Assembly: GCA_038363925.1 (NCBI GenBank)
Contig: JAQQWL010000007.1
Location: forward strand, 496,001 to 560,000
DNA: 64,000 nucleotides
Source of the DNA: Apiospora phragmitis
Lineage: Eukaryota > Ascomycota > Sordariomycetes > Amphisphaeriales > Apiosporaceae
Reading direction: 5' to 3'
The number at the start of each line of letters is the position of its first letter. Positions within the stretch are counted from its first letter, which is position 1. The translations under genes were made by a program, and so were the position numbers. Below are positions 12,783-22,374 of the stretch, in pieces. The notes under the pieces were generated by a model. That model ran no database searches. It had not been told where the DNA came from and worked only from the letters and a program-made list of their open reading frames with translations.

Positions 12783-13163
12783 TTATAAAAACTTACAAAT
12801 TTCGGTACATTTGGGAATGGCGCCAAAGTTGTTCTTGGTCGCCTCCCACCAAGCCGACGCGATCATACCGTTATTACAGCTGTCCGGGACGACAAGCTGC
12901 CACTCAAACCTATTACCGACCATGCGGCAATCGAACTGGCTTTCTGCACACTGCCCAAAGGGGTGGAGATTGTCTCGGAGGCCGTTGCACAGACCATTGG
13001 GGTCAGTGACACCGGGCACGTCAAAGATGGTGTATTGAAAAGCGGCAACACCGCCGACGAGTTTCCGAGTGCAGCCGACAGCAGCAGCTAGGGAGGGAAA
13101 GCCTGCCAGAGCGGCGAGGACGACGGCAGAGGAGGTGGTGGTGGTGGTGGTGGTGAACTGCAT
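12783..13163 (-). CDS. Small secreted cysteine-rich protein (paralogue 1)
   Basis: It encodes 126 residues starting at the second Met of the frame. This Met was chosen because it directly opens a signal peptide: MQF, a threonine run, then a hydrophobic AVVLAALAGFP stretch and an AAA cleavage site. The mature part has about seven cysteines and the landmarks GLRDNLHPFGQC, WQLVVPDSCNNGM and SAWWEATKN. The same landmarks recur in the divergent neighbour at 14011-14335 (GLWDNLKRFADC, WRFTVPDTCNKGM, STWWEATRN), so the two are duplicates. I do not recognise a named family; function (secreted effector-like, antimicrobial or structural) is unknown. A TATA-like GTATAAAAG lies 113 bp upstream on the minus strand. 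The last residues are uncertain, because a GTAAGT near the stop could be a splice site. Confidence 0.75.
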   Translation of the reverse strand: MQFTTTTTTTSSAVVLAALAGFPSLAAAVGCTRKLVGGVAAFQYTIFDVPGVTDPNGLCNGLRDNLHPFGQCAESQFDCRMVGNRFEWQLVVPDSCNNGMIASAWWEATKNNFGAIPKCTEICKFL

Positions 13164-14010
13164 TCTGAAGATGGTGATCTGGAAGATGATGATTTGCAAG
13201 TGGGAGATGTGTGTGTGTGTGTATGTGTGTTTGAGATGAGAAGTTTTTACTGGAATATGTCGACAGATGAAGGGGCTTTTATACTTCTCTTCTAGTGATA
13301 CTGGTACGATGATAAGTTGTATTCCTCAACTTCGACCCCACCGATGTTAAGCGACAACGAAAGCCTACCCAGCAAAGACGAAGGACCGGGCATAACATCC
13401 GATTCTGGAACACCTGTGCCGCAGTCAAAACCTGTGCCGCAACCGCAACACCTGTGCCGCAACCAAGACCTGTGCCGCAGTTAATACGAGTTGTGTGGGG
13501 CCTTACGAGTATATCGCCATGCGACTTCCGCAGTTGCCTATTCGATATCATTAGTCCGGCATAACCAAACCCAATAACCGCATACTTGGACCCTCCAATG
13601 CGGCGTAGCACAGCCCTGACCAACCGCTCAGAGTCCGGTGGATCATCCGAGCCTATAATGATCACTCCGGCGATGCAGCCGAGCGGGTCGAACAGGCGAC
13701 AACTTCAGAGCAAGACCCTGAGCAAGAAGCACGGCTTCTCTGCCAGAAGAAACCTTGCAGCCAACAGAGAATAAGGTCATTTCGCCTCCATGGGCACAGG
13801 TATATAGTTCCTTGGTCATCCCGACTTCTTTCTACACTCCCCTCATCCTCATCTTCAAGACATCAAGACTCTACCAACCTTACTACCAATCTTCATTGAC
13901 CAAGCATCAAGAGTAAGTCTACACATCTCTCCCCTTCCCCCAAAACCTACACGTTGTATATTGACCTGTTTGTCCGTCTGTCCAGACTTCTCCAACCAGC
14001 CACCATCATC
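13164..14010. promoter_or_regulatory. Shared divergent promoter region of the two secreted-protein genes
   Basis: This 847-bp gap lies between the divergent start codons. On the minus side GTATAAAAG (13276-13284) is a good TATA candidate. On the plus side TATATAG at about 13801 is a weaker one, about 205 bp from the ATG. A CT-rich leader precedes the plus gene. A GT-rich stretch (13208-13229) lies in the minus leader. A four-unit minisatellite sits in the middle (13412-13480). Confidence 0.45.
13412..13480. repeat. Minisatellite, four units of about 18 bp
   Basis: The core ACCTGTGCCGCA occurs four times in 69 bp, separated by short variable spacers. It lies midway between the divergent paralogues. 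No protein in the region uses it, so it is either neutral or a cluster of repeated binding sites. Confidence 0.8.
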
Positions 14011-14335
14011 ATGCAGTTCGCCAGCACCACCACCGCCGCCCTGCTCCTCGCCCTGGCCCCGGCTGCCTCCCCTCGCGGTCACCTGCAGGGGAAGCGGCTT
14101 CGAGGGGTGGGTAATCACGGCCAACAGCGTGGGGGACATCCCGGGCACCTGCGGCGGTCTCTGGGATAACTTGAAGCGCTTCGCCGACTGCGTCGGCGTC
14201 AGTGGTAGCTGGTGCGGCGGGACCAACGGCCACCTCGAGTGGCGCTTCACCGTCCCTGACACTTGTAACAAAGGCATGCTCTCGTCCACCTGGTGGGAGG
14301 CGACCCGGAACCAGTACGGGGCCCTCGCATGCTAG
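14011..14335 (+). pseudogene. Small secreted cysteine-rich protein (paralogue 2), one-base frame slip
   Basis: The ATG at 14011 opens a signal peptide (MQFASTTTAALLLALAPAAS) and the mature part (from CRGSGFEGW to the stop at 14335) is in another frame. The two meet at a run of four C at 14069-14072, where one C too many is present; no intron-sized gap exists. The mature part has six cysteines and shares its landmarks with paralogue 1. Given similar one-base slips at C or G runs in other genes of this window, this may be a sequence error rather than a dead gene. It may have a short intron in its 5' leader (GTAAGT at 13915). Function unknown. Confidence 0.65.
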
Positions 14336-15536
14336 ATGCTGGGAGCCAAGAGCCAACAGCAGCGGGAGGATAAGAAGACCTCCCGGGAAAGAAGCTAAGG
14401 GCTTGTCGACGGGAGAGACATGAGAAGTTATGTATTTAGAGTATCAGGAAATTTTCTGAGCGTATAGTCGTTTCTGGCCCCCTCCATCCATCGGAAAGAG
14501 CCATCGAACCAGCAGTCCCGACGAATTTACACAATTAACACTCAAATAAAAGAACCACGGGCTTCTTCAGCTTAGAATCACTACATACCAGGAGGGTCGC
14601 AACCTAGATGCTGAACCATCTCAGGACCTCTGCAAAAGCAGCATAGCAAGCGAGGACCCTCATCCATGACCAAACCAGGCAGATGGCAAGGGCACAGCGA
14701 TCGACATATCCTGCCGCCGTTTTTGGCGAGTGCCAACTCGTGGAAAAGAAGTCTTCCATGTTGCGGTGAACGGGACGGGCCGAGCCTCCTATCCCTCCCT
14801 TTCGCGCGCAGCACACGCGGCCTTGGCCGTCCTCCTGTCTCGTTTGGCGGGATCGCGGGATATGTCATTCACCACCGCCACTGCGAACCGCAAGCTGTCT
14901 TTCCCCGGCATCGACTTGAGTCGCCGGCCTGTGTCTGAATTTGGTCCTCACTCGTGTGCGATGCAATATTCCGACCGCTTCATCTCGGATCGAAAGGCGG
15001 ACTGGATAGGCAAGTGCTACACTTTCATACCCGAAAGCATGAATGCTGGGGCGGCCATGTTGCTCTCTCATTTTACATGGATTTAGGGCACCACTTTACA
15101 CTGAAGGATGTTATTAAGCATCGTACTATCGCAGCGCAAAGCTCATTTGCTCCATTCAAGGGCTGAGTGAGGTGAACGATGGGGAGACCGAAAGGACGAC
15201 AACACGGCCTTGTTATAATAGGATTTGCTTCATAGTTCCGTAGGAGAACCAGCGTCTTGGTCCTCCTCATCATGGACACTCCAAAAAGCGTGTTATGCCC
15301 ATATCTCGAGCTTCACGCCCGAGACCGGGAAGAAATGGAAGATGGCCAAGGTGTTGCCATTACGCCTAGAGCCCTCCCTGGTGGAGAGGCTCCTTTCAGT
15401 AGATCACTATTATGCTATGTAAGCATATTTAGCATATCTCAACTCCAAAATCATCAATGCAAGAATGCATGAGCGTAGATAAGTTCTTCACATGGCATTC
15501 CGGAGTTTCACAAGTGTACCTACGGCTTCCTGGGAC
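14336..15536. other. Intergenic, no recognisable gene
   Basis: Several overlapping short frames occur on both strands, but none has a recognisable domain, consistent splice sites or a paralogue. It includes the 3' flank of the secreted gene and the 3' flank of the HET gene. Confidence 0.5.
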
Positions 15537-17420
15537 TTATCCGAAAAGGCAGTCATCTTCATTCCATGTGGTAGATGCCCCAGATAAAACATTGGCAGCC
15601 TCCCGGTATGCCTTTGAATCCGAAGGTGTAGGCCGGAAAACGTCCCAAAGGCATATTCCTAGGCGCTTCTTCCACCCTCCAATGCATCTGTCGGGAAGGT
15701 CCATGACGATAACGCCCACGGCCGTTGACCGAACGGTCCCATGTTGCCGCTGCATCACCGTGCCTAGGTGCAGGACGGAAATGTTACGATGAAGGTCTTT
15801 GGAAATGGCGCTTATAGTATGGGCAAGGTCAAGCTGCTTGTCCTCGGGAACGTCCTTCAAGGAGTGGTGCGCCTGGAGCCTCACACTGTTCAGCACTGCC
15901 GTGATATCCAGGGACACGCGGACCGGGCTCGGGTGGTACTTTCTCTTCTGACCGCTTGCGTCGAACTCCGAGACGAACTGCCAGGCCTCTACGAGAGGTT
16001 CGAAGAGGCACCGCTTGCCCTGAAAGTAGCCATACACCCAAGGTGCTTTTCTTGTAACTTGTCACCATCGCCAGTGGCACAACAAAAGCTTGATGGGCAC
16101 CTCGGAAAATCTTGGCCTGTCTGCCAATCTCTCTCGCCTTCTCTTCGGAGCCCAGGTTCTGATCGATGCACGCAATGTCGACCCAAACGAAGTCAAGGTA
16201 TGCCTCCTTTGCCACTCGCATGAGGGCGTTCTTGAACGTGTCAACTGAGAAAAGCTTCGGGCAGATTGAAGGGATCTTCCAAGTGATACCCTTCACGGGA
16301 AGTGAGGGGCATGGGGGTTGATGGTCGCAACGCAGCTCCCAGCGGCCCCAGGTATAGGACAATACGGCATGCTTTGGCTCCTTGAATCCACCATAGGAGT
16401 TCCCCTTCGCCCACCTGTATGATAGCCACTCGGGGATGTACAGAAGCCTCGACGGCCAACTGCCCATTGGGTCTGGTACCGTCGCATCCCTGAAAAGCTC
16501 GGTCAGTGAATCCTTGATCTTGTTAGGGTAGTTATCCTTCTTACGGTTCGTCCAAGGCCTCCCAGAAATATGGCTTTGGCCGGAAAGAAGTATCTGATGC
16601 GGACACGGTTGAGACTAGTCGAGTGTTGCCAACGCCTGGTTGTGCGAGAGCCAACCCAAGATCAGACAACGAGGCGGCATTGGTTAATGCAGCTTCTTGC
16701 ATAATTGATTGAACCCGTCTGTCGGCGTCATCATATCTTGAAGTATCTCTCCTCTGTACCCGGGATCCTGCAACGTAATCGAACTTTGGGGATCTTGATG
16801 GATTGTTTATGATGCCAGAGCCCAGGTAGACGCTGTCGTCCTTCACCTCGGGGTCAGCGTCGTCGTCGAGCTCGTCCCAGGGGTTAGGAAGCAGAGAAGA
16901 TGTACTTTGTGTCGTTAAAGGGTCTTCGAGATTGTCGCGATTCGCGTCGTCCCTTGGCCCCGTATTGCTCGAATGCTGAACTCCTGGTCTTCCGACTCTG
17001 TAAGGCAAGTATTGGGGGGTATCTGATATAGGGTCAGAACATAATACAGGAGTACCCCTCCTAATTGCAATTGTCGCCCACACTGCTTAGGCTAACCTAC
17101 CCATCTGTGCATCTATGGTAGCTGATAGCGGTTCAAGTCTGGGTGGGATACCGATTTATCAGGTTTGGCGTGAGAAAGTAGCTGACATGATCCATGTACT
17201 TGGTGTATGGTCTCGAAAAGCTCCGGACGGGCCAGAATTTGACAAGTGGCTCTTGGTCAGCGGATGAGGCTGCGCTGGTAACACAATGCTCGTTTAGAGG
17301 GCACAGTAGAATCCAGGAGGGTACTTACGCTTTGTCGAGAAGGTTGACGGTAGTGTTATTACAGTAACTTGGGCTTCTCCTACCGTCTGTATTCGCACTT
17401 GACCAGCGTCAGCGTCCCAG
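15537..17420 (-). CDS. HET-domain (heterokaryon incompatibility) protein, multi-exon, frame disturbed
   Basis: The core of the HET domain is clear: HAVLSYTWGRWEL, then FVWVDIACIDQN and EIGRQAKIFRGA. HET proteins trigger cell death when genetically different hyphae fuse. An intron at 16490-16544 (GTAAGA..TTTCAG, CTAAC inside) joins the HET exon to an upstream exon (16545-17083) that ends PYFWEALDEP and continues into DATVPDPMGSWPSRLLYIP. Further coding-looking exons lie upstream: 17145-17274 (includes EPLVKFWPVRSFSRPY) and one ending at 17329, separated by a 54-bp intron. The true start and the 17083/17145 junction are unresolved. Near 16030-16075 the frame changes before YGYFQGKRCLFEPLVEAWQ, by a short intron (46-61 bp possible) or a slip. 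The end at 15537 makes it short for the family. Confidence 0.7.
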
Positions 17421-17869
17421 GGTTCCGGAATTCACCACGGCCGAATCCTTGTCATCTGATCCTTTTGAAATGGTAGGTTGTATTGGCGTAGGAAATGTGG
17501 GAAACCTTTCATCCCGACCCAATCACACAACTGCCCTCCACACAGAGATACGATCACCCCCCCTGGCCCCCATTCTAGGTTAAGAACACTGTATTTTTAA
17601 ACGAGACGCAGACCCGACGAGAAGCATTACCCCAACGTCTACGAGATCCCATAGAGCGACTTGGATTAGGATAATCGGCGACGTCCAGCGCCATACTTGC
17701 CCAGGTAGGTTTCTCATTTGTCGATGACTCCCAGCATATATCGTGCTGCCTAAGCCCCATCCTTTATAGCCTCAAGTGGAGTGGTGAGTCGAGGCAGGCA
17801 CGCTACTAAGCCACCCATAGACCTATCTGCCTATTGATCCTTCGAGTCTGTCATAATAATATCGCATAA
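17421..17869. other. Gap between divergent HET gene and DUF3632-like pseudogene
   Basis: No convincing coding sequence apart from possible 5' exons of the HET gene on the minus strand. The first exon of the plus-strand pseudogene is expected here but no ATG joins its frame. Confidence 0.4.
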
Positions 17870-18817
17870 GACGCTTCCACGCCTCTAAATCTGGGTCTGA
17901 TTGAGCCTGATGACGACGAGGCCGACAGGCAGCTCAAAGCCGCACTGCAAGACCTTGTCGACGGCAAAGCCGAAGCCGCCATTGTCGCTCAGGAGATCGA
18001 CAGGCTTATCGTCAGAGATTGTCAGAGAGGATACGAGGCACATTCCGCATCCCTAAAAAACAACGAACCCGAAGACGGTGATGAAGATACGGTAACATTT
18101 CCCAACCCGCCAGGATGGACCGAATATCTTTGGAGAACCATCGGCTAAGCTGCCATGGCTGTTCCGCACAACCACAGTGGCCAAGACCGCCTCGTCAGCT
18201 TCCTCCAGGAGCTATGGCGCCTTCCACCCCATAGTGTCCAGTACATCTCAGCACACGGCGATGCAGTAGAACACACCTCCTGGGAGGACGACCGGCAGAA
18301 CGATCGATTTTGCCAATCTATGCGCCTGCTCGACCACGGTTAGTAGTCTTCTCCGTTGTCCCAGCCATACTTTGTGCGCGCGTGTGTGTTCGGCAGTCAT
18401 TGACAACAGGCCATCGTCGTGGGCATGTGCGAGTCCGAAGACGCAGGTCCCGCGCACCCGCCCGAACACGTCAACTTCTCCGCTTTCCTGGCCCGCGTGT
18501 TAGCGCGCGGCGTGGTAGACACGACCCGGTTCTGCGCCCTCGTCATGGACGCGTTCCTCGGCCTCCGCTGGCCCTACAACAAGCAGGCCGACAGGAGCGC
18601 GCCCTGCGTCCTGGCCGCGGCACAGTGGATGGAGCATGCGGGCGCGGCCCTGTGGGAGCTGTGCGAGAAGAAGGCGTATGCGGCCAGGGGGTTCAACCTG
18701 AAGGCCGCGGCCGCGGCCTTGAGGCGGATGACGGTCTCCGAGGAAGGCGGTTCTACAGGCTTTTCGATTATAGAGGCGTTTGGGCCTAGTGTGAAAGACT
18801 GGGAGGACGAAGAATAG
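17870..18817 (+). pseudogene. DUF3632-like fungal protein with in-frame nonsense codon
   Basis: The frame is open from 17870 and encodes a Glu/Asp/Arg-rich helix, then GWTEYLWRTIG, a TAA at 18146-18148, and in the same frame AAMAVPHNHSGQDRLVSFLQ. A second exon (to 18817) has FSAFLARVLARGVVD and CVLAAAQWMEHAGAALWE. These are hallmarks of a fungus-restricted family I recall as DUF3632; its biochemical role is unknown. The TAA replaces a position usually acidic and differs from GAA by one base (a transversion, so not RIP). A GTTAGT donor at about 18340 and a CAG acceptor at 18409 are present but their phases do not agree, so a second lesion is likely. No in-frame ATG is visible upstream. The gene is most likely dead. 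Confidence 0.6.
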
Positions 18818-19012
18818 AATAAGCCATACTCATGGTTTTGTTTCCTTATGGAACACTGGCCTCAAACTGGAATATGCAAGACACCACCGCCAAGTCATTG
18901 TGTAGTAGTAAGACTAGCTGCTGTGCTCGCAAAAGGGGTCACAATACTAGCCCTATCAAGCTAAGGGTGACTAGTTATGGACCGGTGGCTCCAGCCATGG
19001 ATGACATGGTTC

Positions 19013-19020
19013 TATAAATA
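19013..19020 (+). promoter_or_regulatory. TATA-box candidate of the F-box-like gene
   Basis: TATAAATA about 150 bp before the ATG at 19168, in an otherwise gene-free 350-bp gap. Position and sequence suit a fungal core promoter, but there is no transcript evidence. Confidence 0.4.
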
Positions 19021-19167
19021 GCCAACCTCCCCACACGGGCTTCCAGGCTCCAGCCTTGAGGATACTTAAGTTGGTGTCTAACCATCTGGCTCTCATAACC
19101 ACGGGATAAAACAAGACGACGTTTAAGGCATCCCTGGACCACACACGCGCACACACATATACGCACA

Positions 19168-20514
19168 ATGCCCATCACCTCGCTCGCGTTGGAACTTCAA
19201 CGCCAGATCCTTGGCCATGTCCCCACACAAGACCAAGGAAACACGGCGCTGGTGTGCCGCGCATGGTTGGCGCCGTCCAGGGAAGCCTACTGGAGCGGCA
19301 TCACCCTGAGCCTGGACGGGTACGTGCCGGAGAAGCTGGTCGACTGTCTGAGATCCGGGAGCACGAGCATACCGAGACACGTGGGCGGAATCGTGATCGC
19401 CGAGTCCGAGGAGGTGGGAGACCGAGACGAGGAGGAGACTCGAGAGTGGCAGGACGGGGTCGTGGCCCTCATGACGCATTTTCAGACGGTCTCGTCCCTC
19501 CATATCCGGTACTTGGATCTCACGAAATTTCCACCGGCTCTGCAGGGCCAGATCCTGCGGCCTGGCATGGTGACGGCGACTTTGGTGGCGGGGCATATAG
19601 AGGCCACTGACGCCTCGATGCTGATTCATTTTCTTATGGGCAACCCTAACCTAAAGTTCCTGGGGTTGGGATCGTTCAAGTTTACCGCGTCGGAAGAAAG
19701 GGAAGAAGCCGATGCTGCCAGCAGTAGGAACGACACGGATCTCGAGGCCTCTCCCCAGTTCTGCATGAACCAGCTTGGGCATTTTGTCGTGTTTGGACGG
19801 AGCTCAGTGACATGGACGGTCCTTATGCCGCTGGTACTTCAACGACCCTCCATCGAAGACCTCAAGACGCTGGTCTTGGGTTCCACGGACCAAGATATTA
19901 TGACGTCCAAGCTGATCAATCGAGCTGCGCCTTCGCTGCGTTCGCTGGCCTTATCCCTGAGCAACGAAGGTACTTCTCGAAACCCCACCTCCCATCGCAC
20001 ACGAGGAACACACGTACGTAGTAGTTACTGACCAAACTTTCCAGTATCGATCTTTGACCTCGGCCACCTCAAGTCGCTCCGCAACCTCAGCCTCGACATA
20101 TCGTCCTACGCGACGTGCGAACCGGTCCTGGCCAATACGGTGCAAACCGTGCAGTCTGCCCCCACCTCCTCGCTGGAGTACGTCTTCCTCAACACCGGGC
20201 CCGCCGTCCTCGAGAAGGACAAGGAGCGGGAAAGCGCGGCGGCGCCGCTGTGGGCGTCGCTCGACGCCCATTTGTCCTCCCGGTGTGCCAGCCTCAAGGG
20301 GATCGTCGTCCTCCAGCTGCTGGACGGATGCCTTGGGATGTTTGCCGCCATGCCCGGGGGTATGGGGGGTATGTTCGACAAGTGGAAGCGGGAGATGCTT
20401 GGTTATGCCGAGTCGAAGCTCCCGGCTTGCAAGGAGAAGGGACTCTTGCAGGCGGCGCAGACTTCTGGCGCGTGGACAAGTAGAGCGTTTGCCAACTTGG
20501 ACGTCCTGGAGTGA
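19168..20514 (+). CDS. F-box-like protein with leucine-rich-repeat-like body
   Basis: Two exons, 19168-19969 and 20045-20514, joined by a 75-bp intron (GTACTT..TTTCCAG, CTGAC branch-like) give 423 residues in phase. The N-terminus, LALELQRQILGHVPTQDQG and then ALVCRAWLAPSREAYW, follows the F-box pattern of hydrophobic helices ending in a tryptophan. The rest has leucine-spaced segments (LKFLGLGSF, LKTLVLGS, LRSLALSLS, LKSLRNLSLDIS) that suggest a horseshoe-type repeat used for substrate recognition. F-box proteins are substrate adaptors of SCF ubiquitin ligases. The substrate is unknown. Such genes are numerous and fast-evolving in filamentous fungi. The N-terminal match is by eye only. Confidence 0.7.
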
Positions 20515-20972
20515 TAAGGAGACGCATGGCAGACGTTCCCGTCTTGGTGACAATGTGGCGGCCGTGGATTATGCCATGTTTGTCAAACCGTAGGGGTATG
20601 AAATGGAATAGCCATTGCCCGCTTGAGAACATGAAGCTGCTGCTGCACTTCTACTCAGACTTACTTGACAGAAAGTACCAGCTATTATAGAACGTCACTT
20701 ATATGTGACCAAAGCGTAGGCCGCGAGAAATATCAAGTGGGACTGGGTAATTGCTTTAAGTATTACCATATATGTATAGTACGTTTCCTCTTCCCCCGGG
20801 CTACAGCAGTTATATACAAATTTCTATAAGACAGAAGCTACTAGTAACACACATATCCGTACAGCACTTCCCTAACAACAGATGCAGAAGACCCATCATG
20901 GTACCGTTGGAGAAACACCCTAGCATTGGGTTGACGATGAATCATCCTTGCTACACAACATGTATAAAAAAT
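20515..20972. other. Convergent 3' gap
   Basis: AT-rich downstream sequence between two convergent genes, about 460 bp. No gene seen. Confidence 0.6.
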
Positions 20973-22314
20973 TTAGGGTTCCGGTAACTTTGCCCTGGGC
21001 GGCAACGCGTCCACATCGAACCCAGCCGTCTGCCCCGGCTTCGGCCCCAACCCCAACCGGCTGGACCGCAGGCTCTGGACGTCGTAGTCGACAGTGACGG
21101 TCTGCACCTGGACGATCTTGCCGTCGCTGTCGGAGCCGAACTCGGCGGCCTCGGGGCAGAACTGCTGGGGCTTGTTCTTGCCGTTTCGGCACTTGCGGTT
21201 GGCGCTCGTGATGATGGTGGCGGTGCGCGAGAGCCCGTGCTTGATGTTGGACGCGCTCGGGAAGGTCCCGTCGAACGTCGACATGATGTACGACTTGCGG
21301 CGGCCGTAGGAGGGGCGTATGTCGCGGTAGAAGACGCGCAGGACCGGGATCGAGGCGGCGACGATGGTCGTCGTGATCTCGGTGATGGTCCAGATGGCTA
21401 GGTGGCCGTCCTCGAAGCTCAAGTCCGGTTTAGCTAGGAGCGGGATCTTGGAGCAGCGGATGAAAGCCGTAGCGCCCGCACTATATTTGGTGGAAGCGAA
21501 TTTCGGATTAGCCATCACTGTTCATCACTTTTGTGCAAGTAATCAGTCAGGGTGGGGAAAGGGCCTCAAACTTACAGGAGACCAAGACTCATGCAAGTGG
21601 CAACGCCGAGCTTCTCCTTGCTGTTCATCTGCGTCTTCGTGATGACGACCCAAGGAACCAAGACCAGGAGGACATCCATGGCGCCTGAGAAGGCCGCGGC
21701 GAACATGCTGAACGAGAGCGAGATGTCGGCGTCCCAGCACTCGCCCTCGACCATCAGGAGGTCCCAGTTTCGCTCCACCGGCGAGCAGCGGAGGAAGGGC
21801 AGGACGGCGTTGGCGGCGAGCACCATGTTGATGGACGCGATGACGACCCAGATGGCCGTCCGCAGGGACCCCTCGGTGATGCGTATGAGCGTCAGCGCGA
21901 ACGACGTCTTGGACCACGCCGCGCCGAGGAGCGAGAAGACAGAGGCGAGGTAGACCAGGAACTGTAGATTGGTGGCGGTGATGGTGGATATCTCGGTGAT
22001 ATGTTGACCAAAGCCCAAGCTGACACCGTATGTGAGGATTGCCACATTGCAGAACATCATTATCTGTAGGTGACGATTAAGAGAAACGTTAGCTGGCTGC
22101 CCTTCATATTATACCATATAAACAAAACAGTCCCGGGATTGCTTACCCAAGATGCCACCACGACATGATCGTCCCACCAGAGGCCCCTGTGCCTCGTCCA
22201 CTTGACATATAGGCGAAGTATGAGGAAGAGGGCGGATAGGCCGACCAGAGACCAGCTGATCCCGAGGATGTACGGGCCTGCGTCCATCGTAGAGGGCGGA
22301 ACCAGCGCCGACAT
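20973..22314 (-). CDS. Fungal rhodopsin-domain (PTH11-like) seven-helix membrane protein
   Basis: Three exons on the minus strand (22147-22314, 21576-22063, 20973-21480) with introns of 83 and 95 bp give about 387 residues with phases that agree. Residues 12-35 form a first membrane helix, followed by RLYVKWTRHRGLWWDDH, the signature after helix 1 of this family. Later landmarks are WSKTSFALTLIRI, a membrane helix VLLVLVPWVVI, GLLAGATAFIRC across the second splice, and IWTITEITTTIVAASIPVLR (last helices). The hydrophilic tail ends PRAKLPEP. Proteins of this class in the plasma membrane include the Pth11 receptor-like group; ligand and role are unknown here. A (GA)20 tract lies in the 5' leader. 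Confidence 0.85.
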
Positions 22315-22328
22315 CGTTGCGTATTGTT

Positions 22329-22330
<2 letters not shown>

Positions 22331-22370
<40 letters not shown>
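22331..22370. repeat. (TC)20 microsatellite in the 5' leader
   Basis: Twenty perfect TC units, 17 bp upstream of the minus-strand start codon at 22314. As (GA)n on the coding strand it could affect expression or vary between strains. Confidence 0.9.

Positions 22371-22374
<4 letters not shown>

Noticed and set aside
13412..13480. Short regular repeats suggesting a CRISPR array
   Set aside because: Four 18-bp tandem units without unique spacers of constant length, in a eukaryotic promoter. It is a minisatellite.
16541..17083. Independent hypothetical gene on the minus strand
   Set aside because: A consensus intron (GTAAGA, CTAAC, TTTCAG) joins its end in phase to the HET exon, so it is an upstream exon of that gene.
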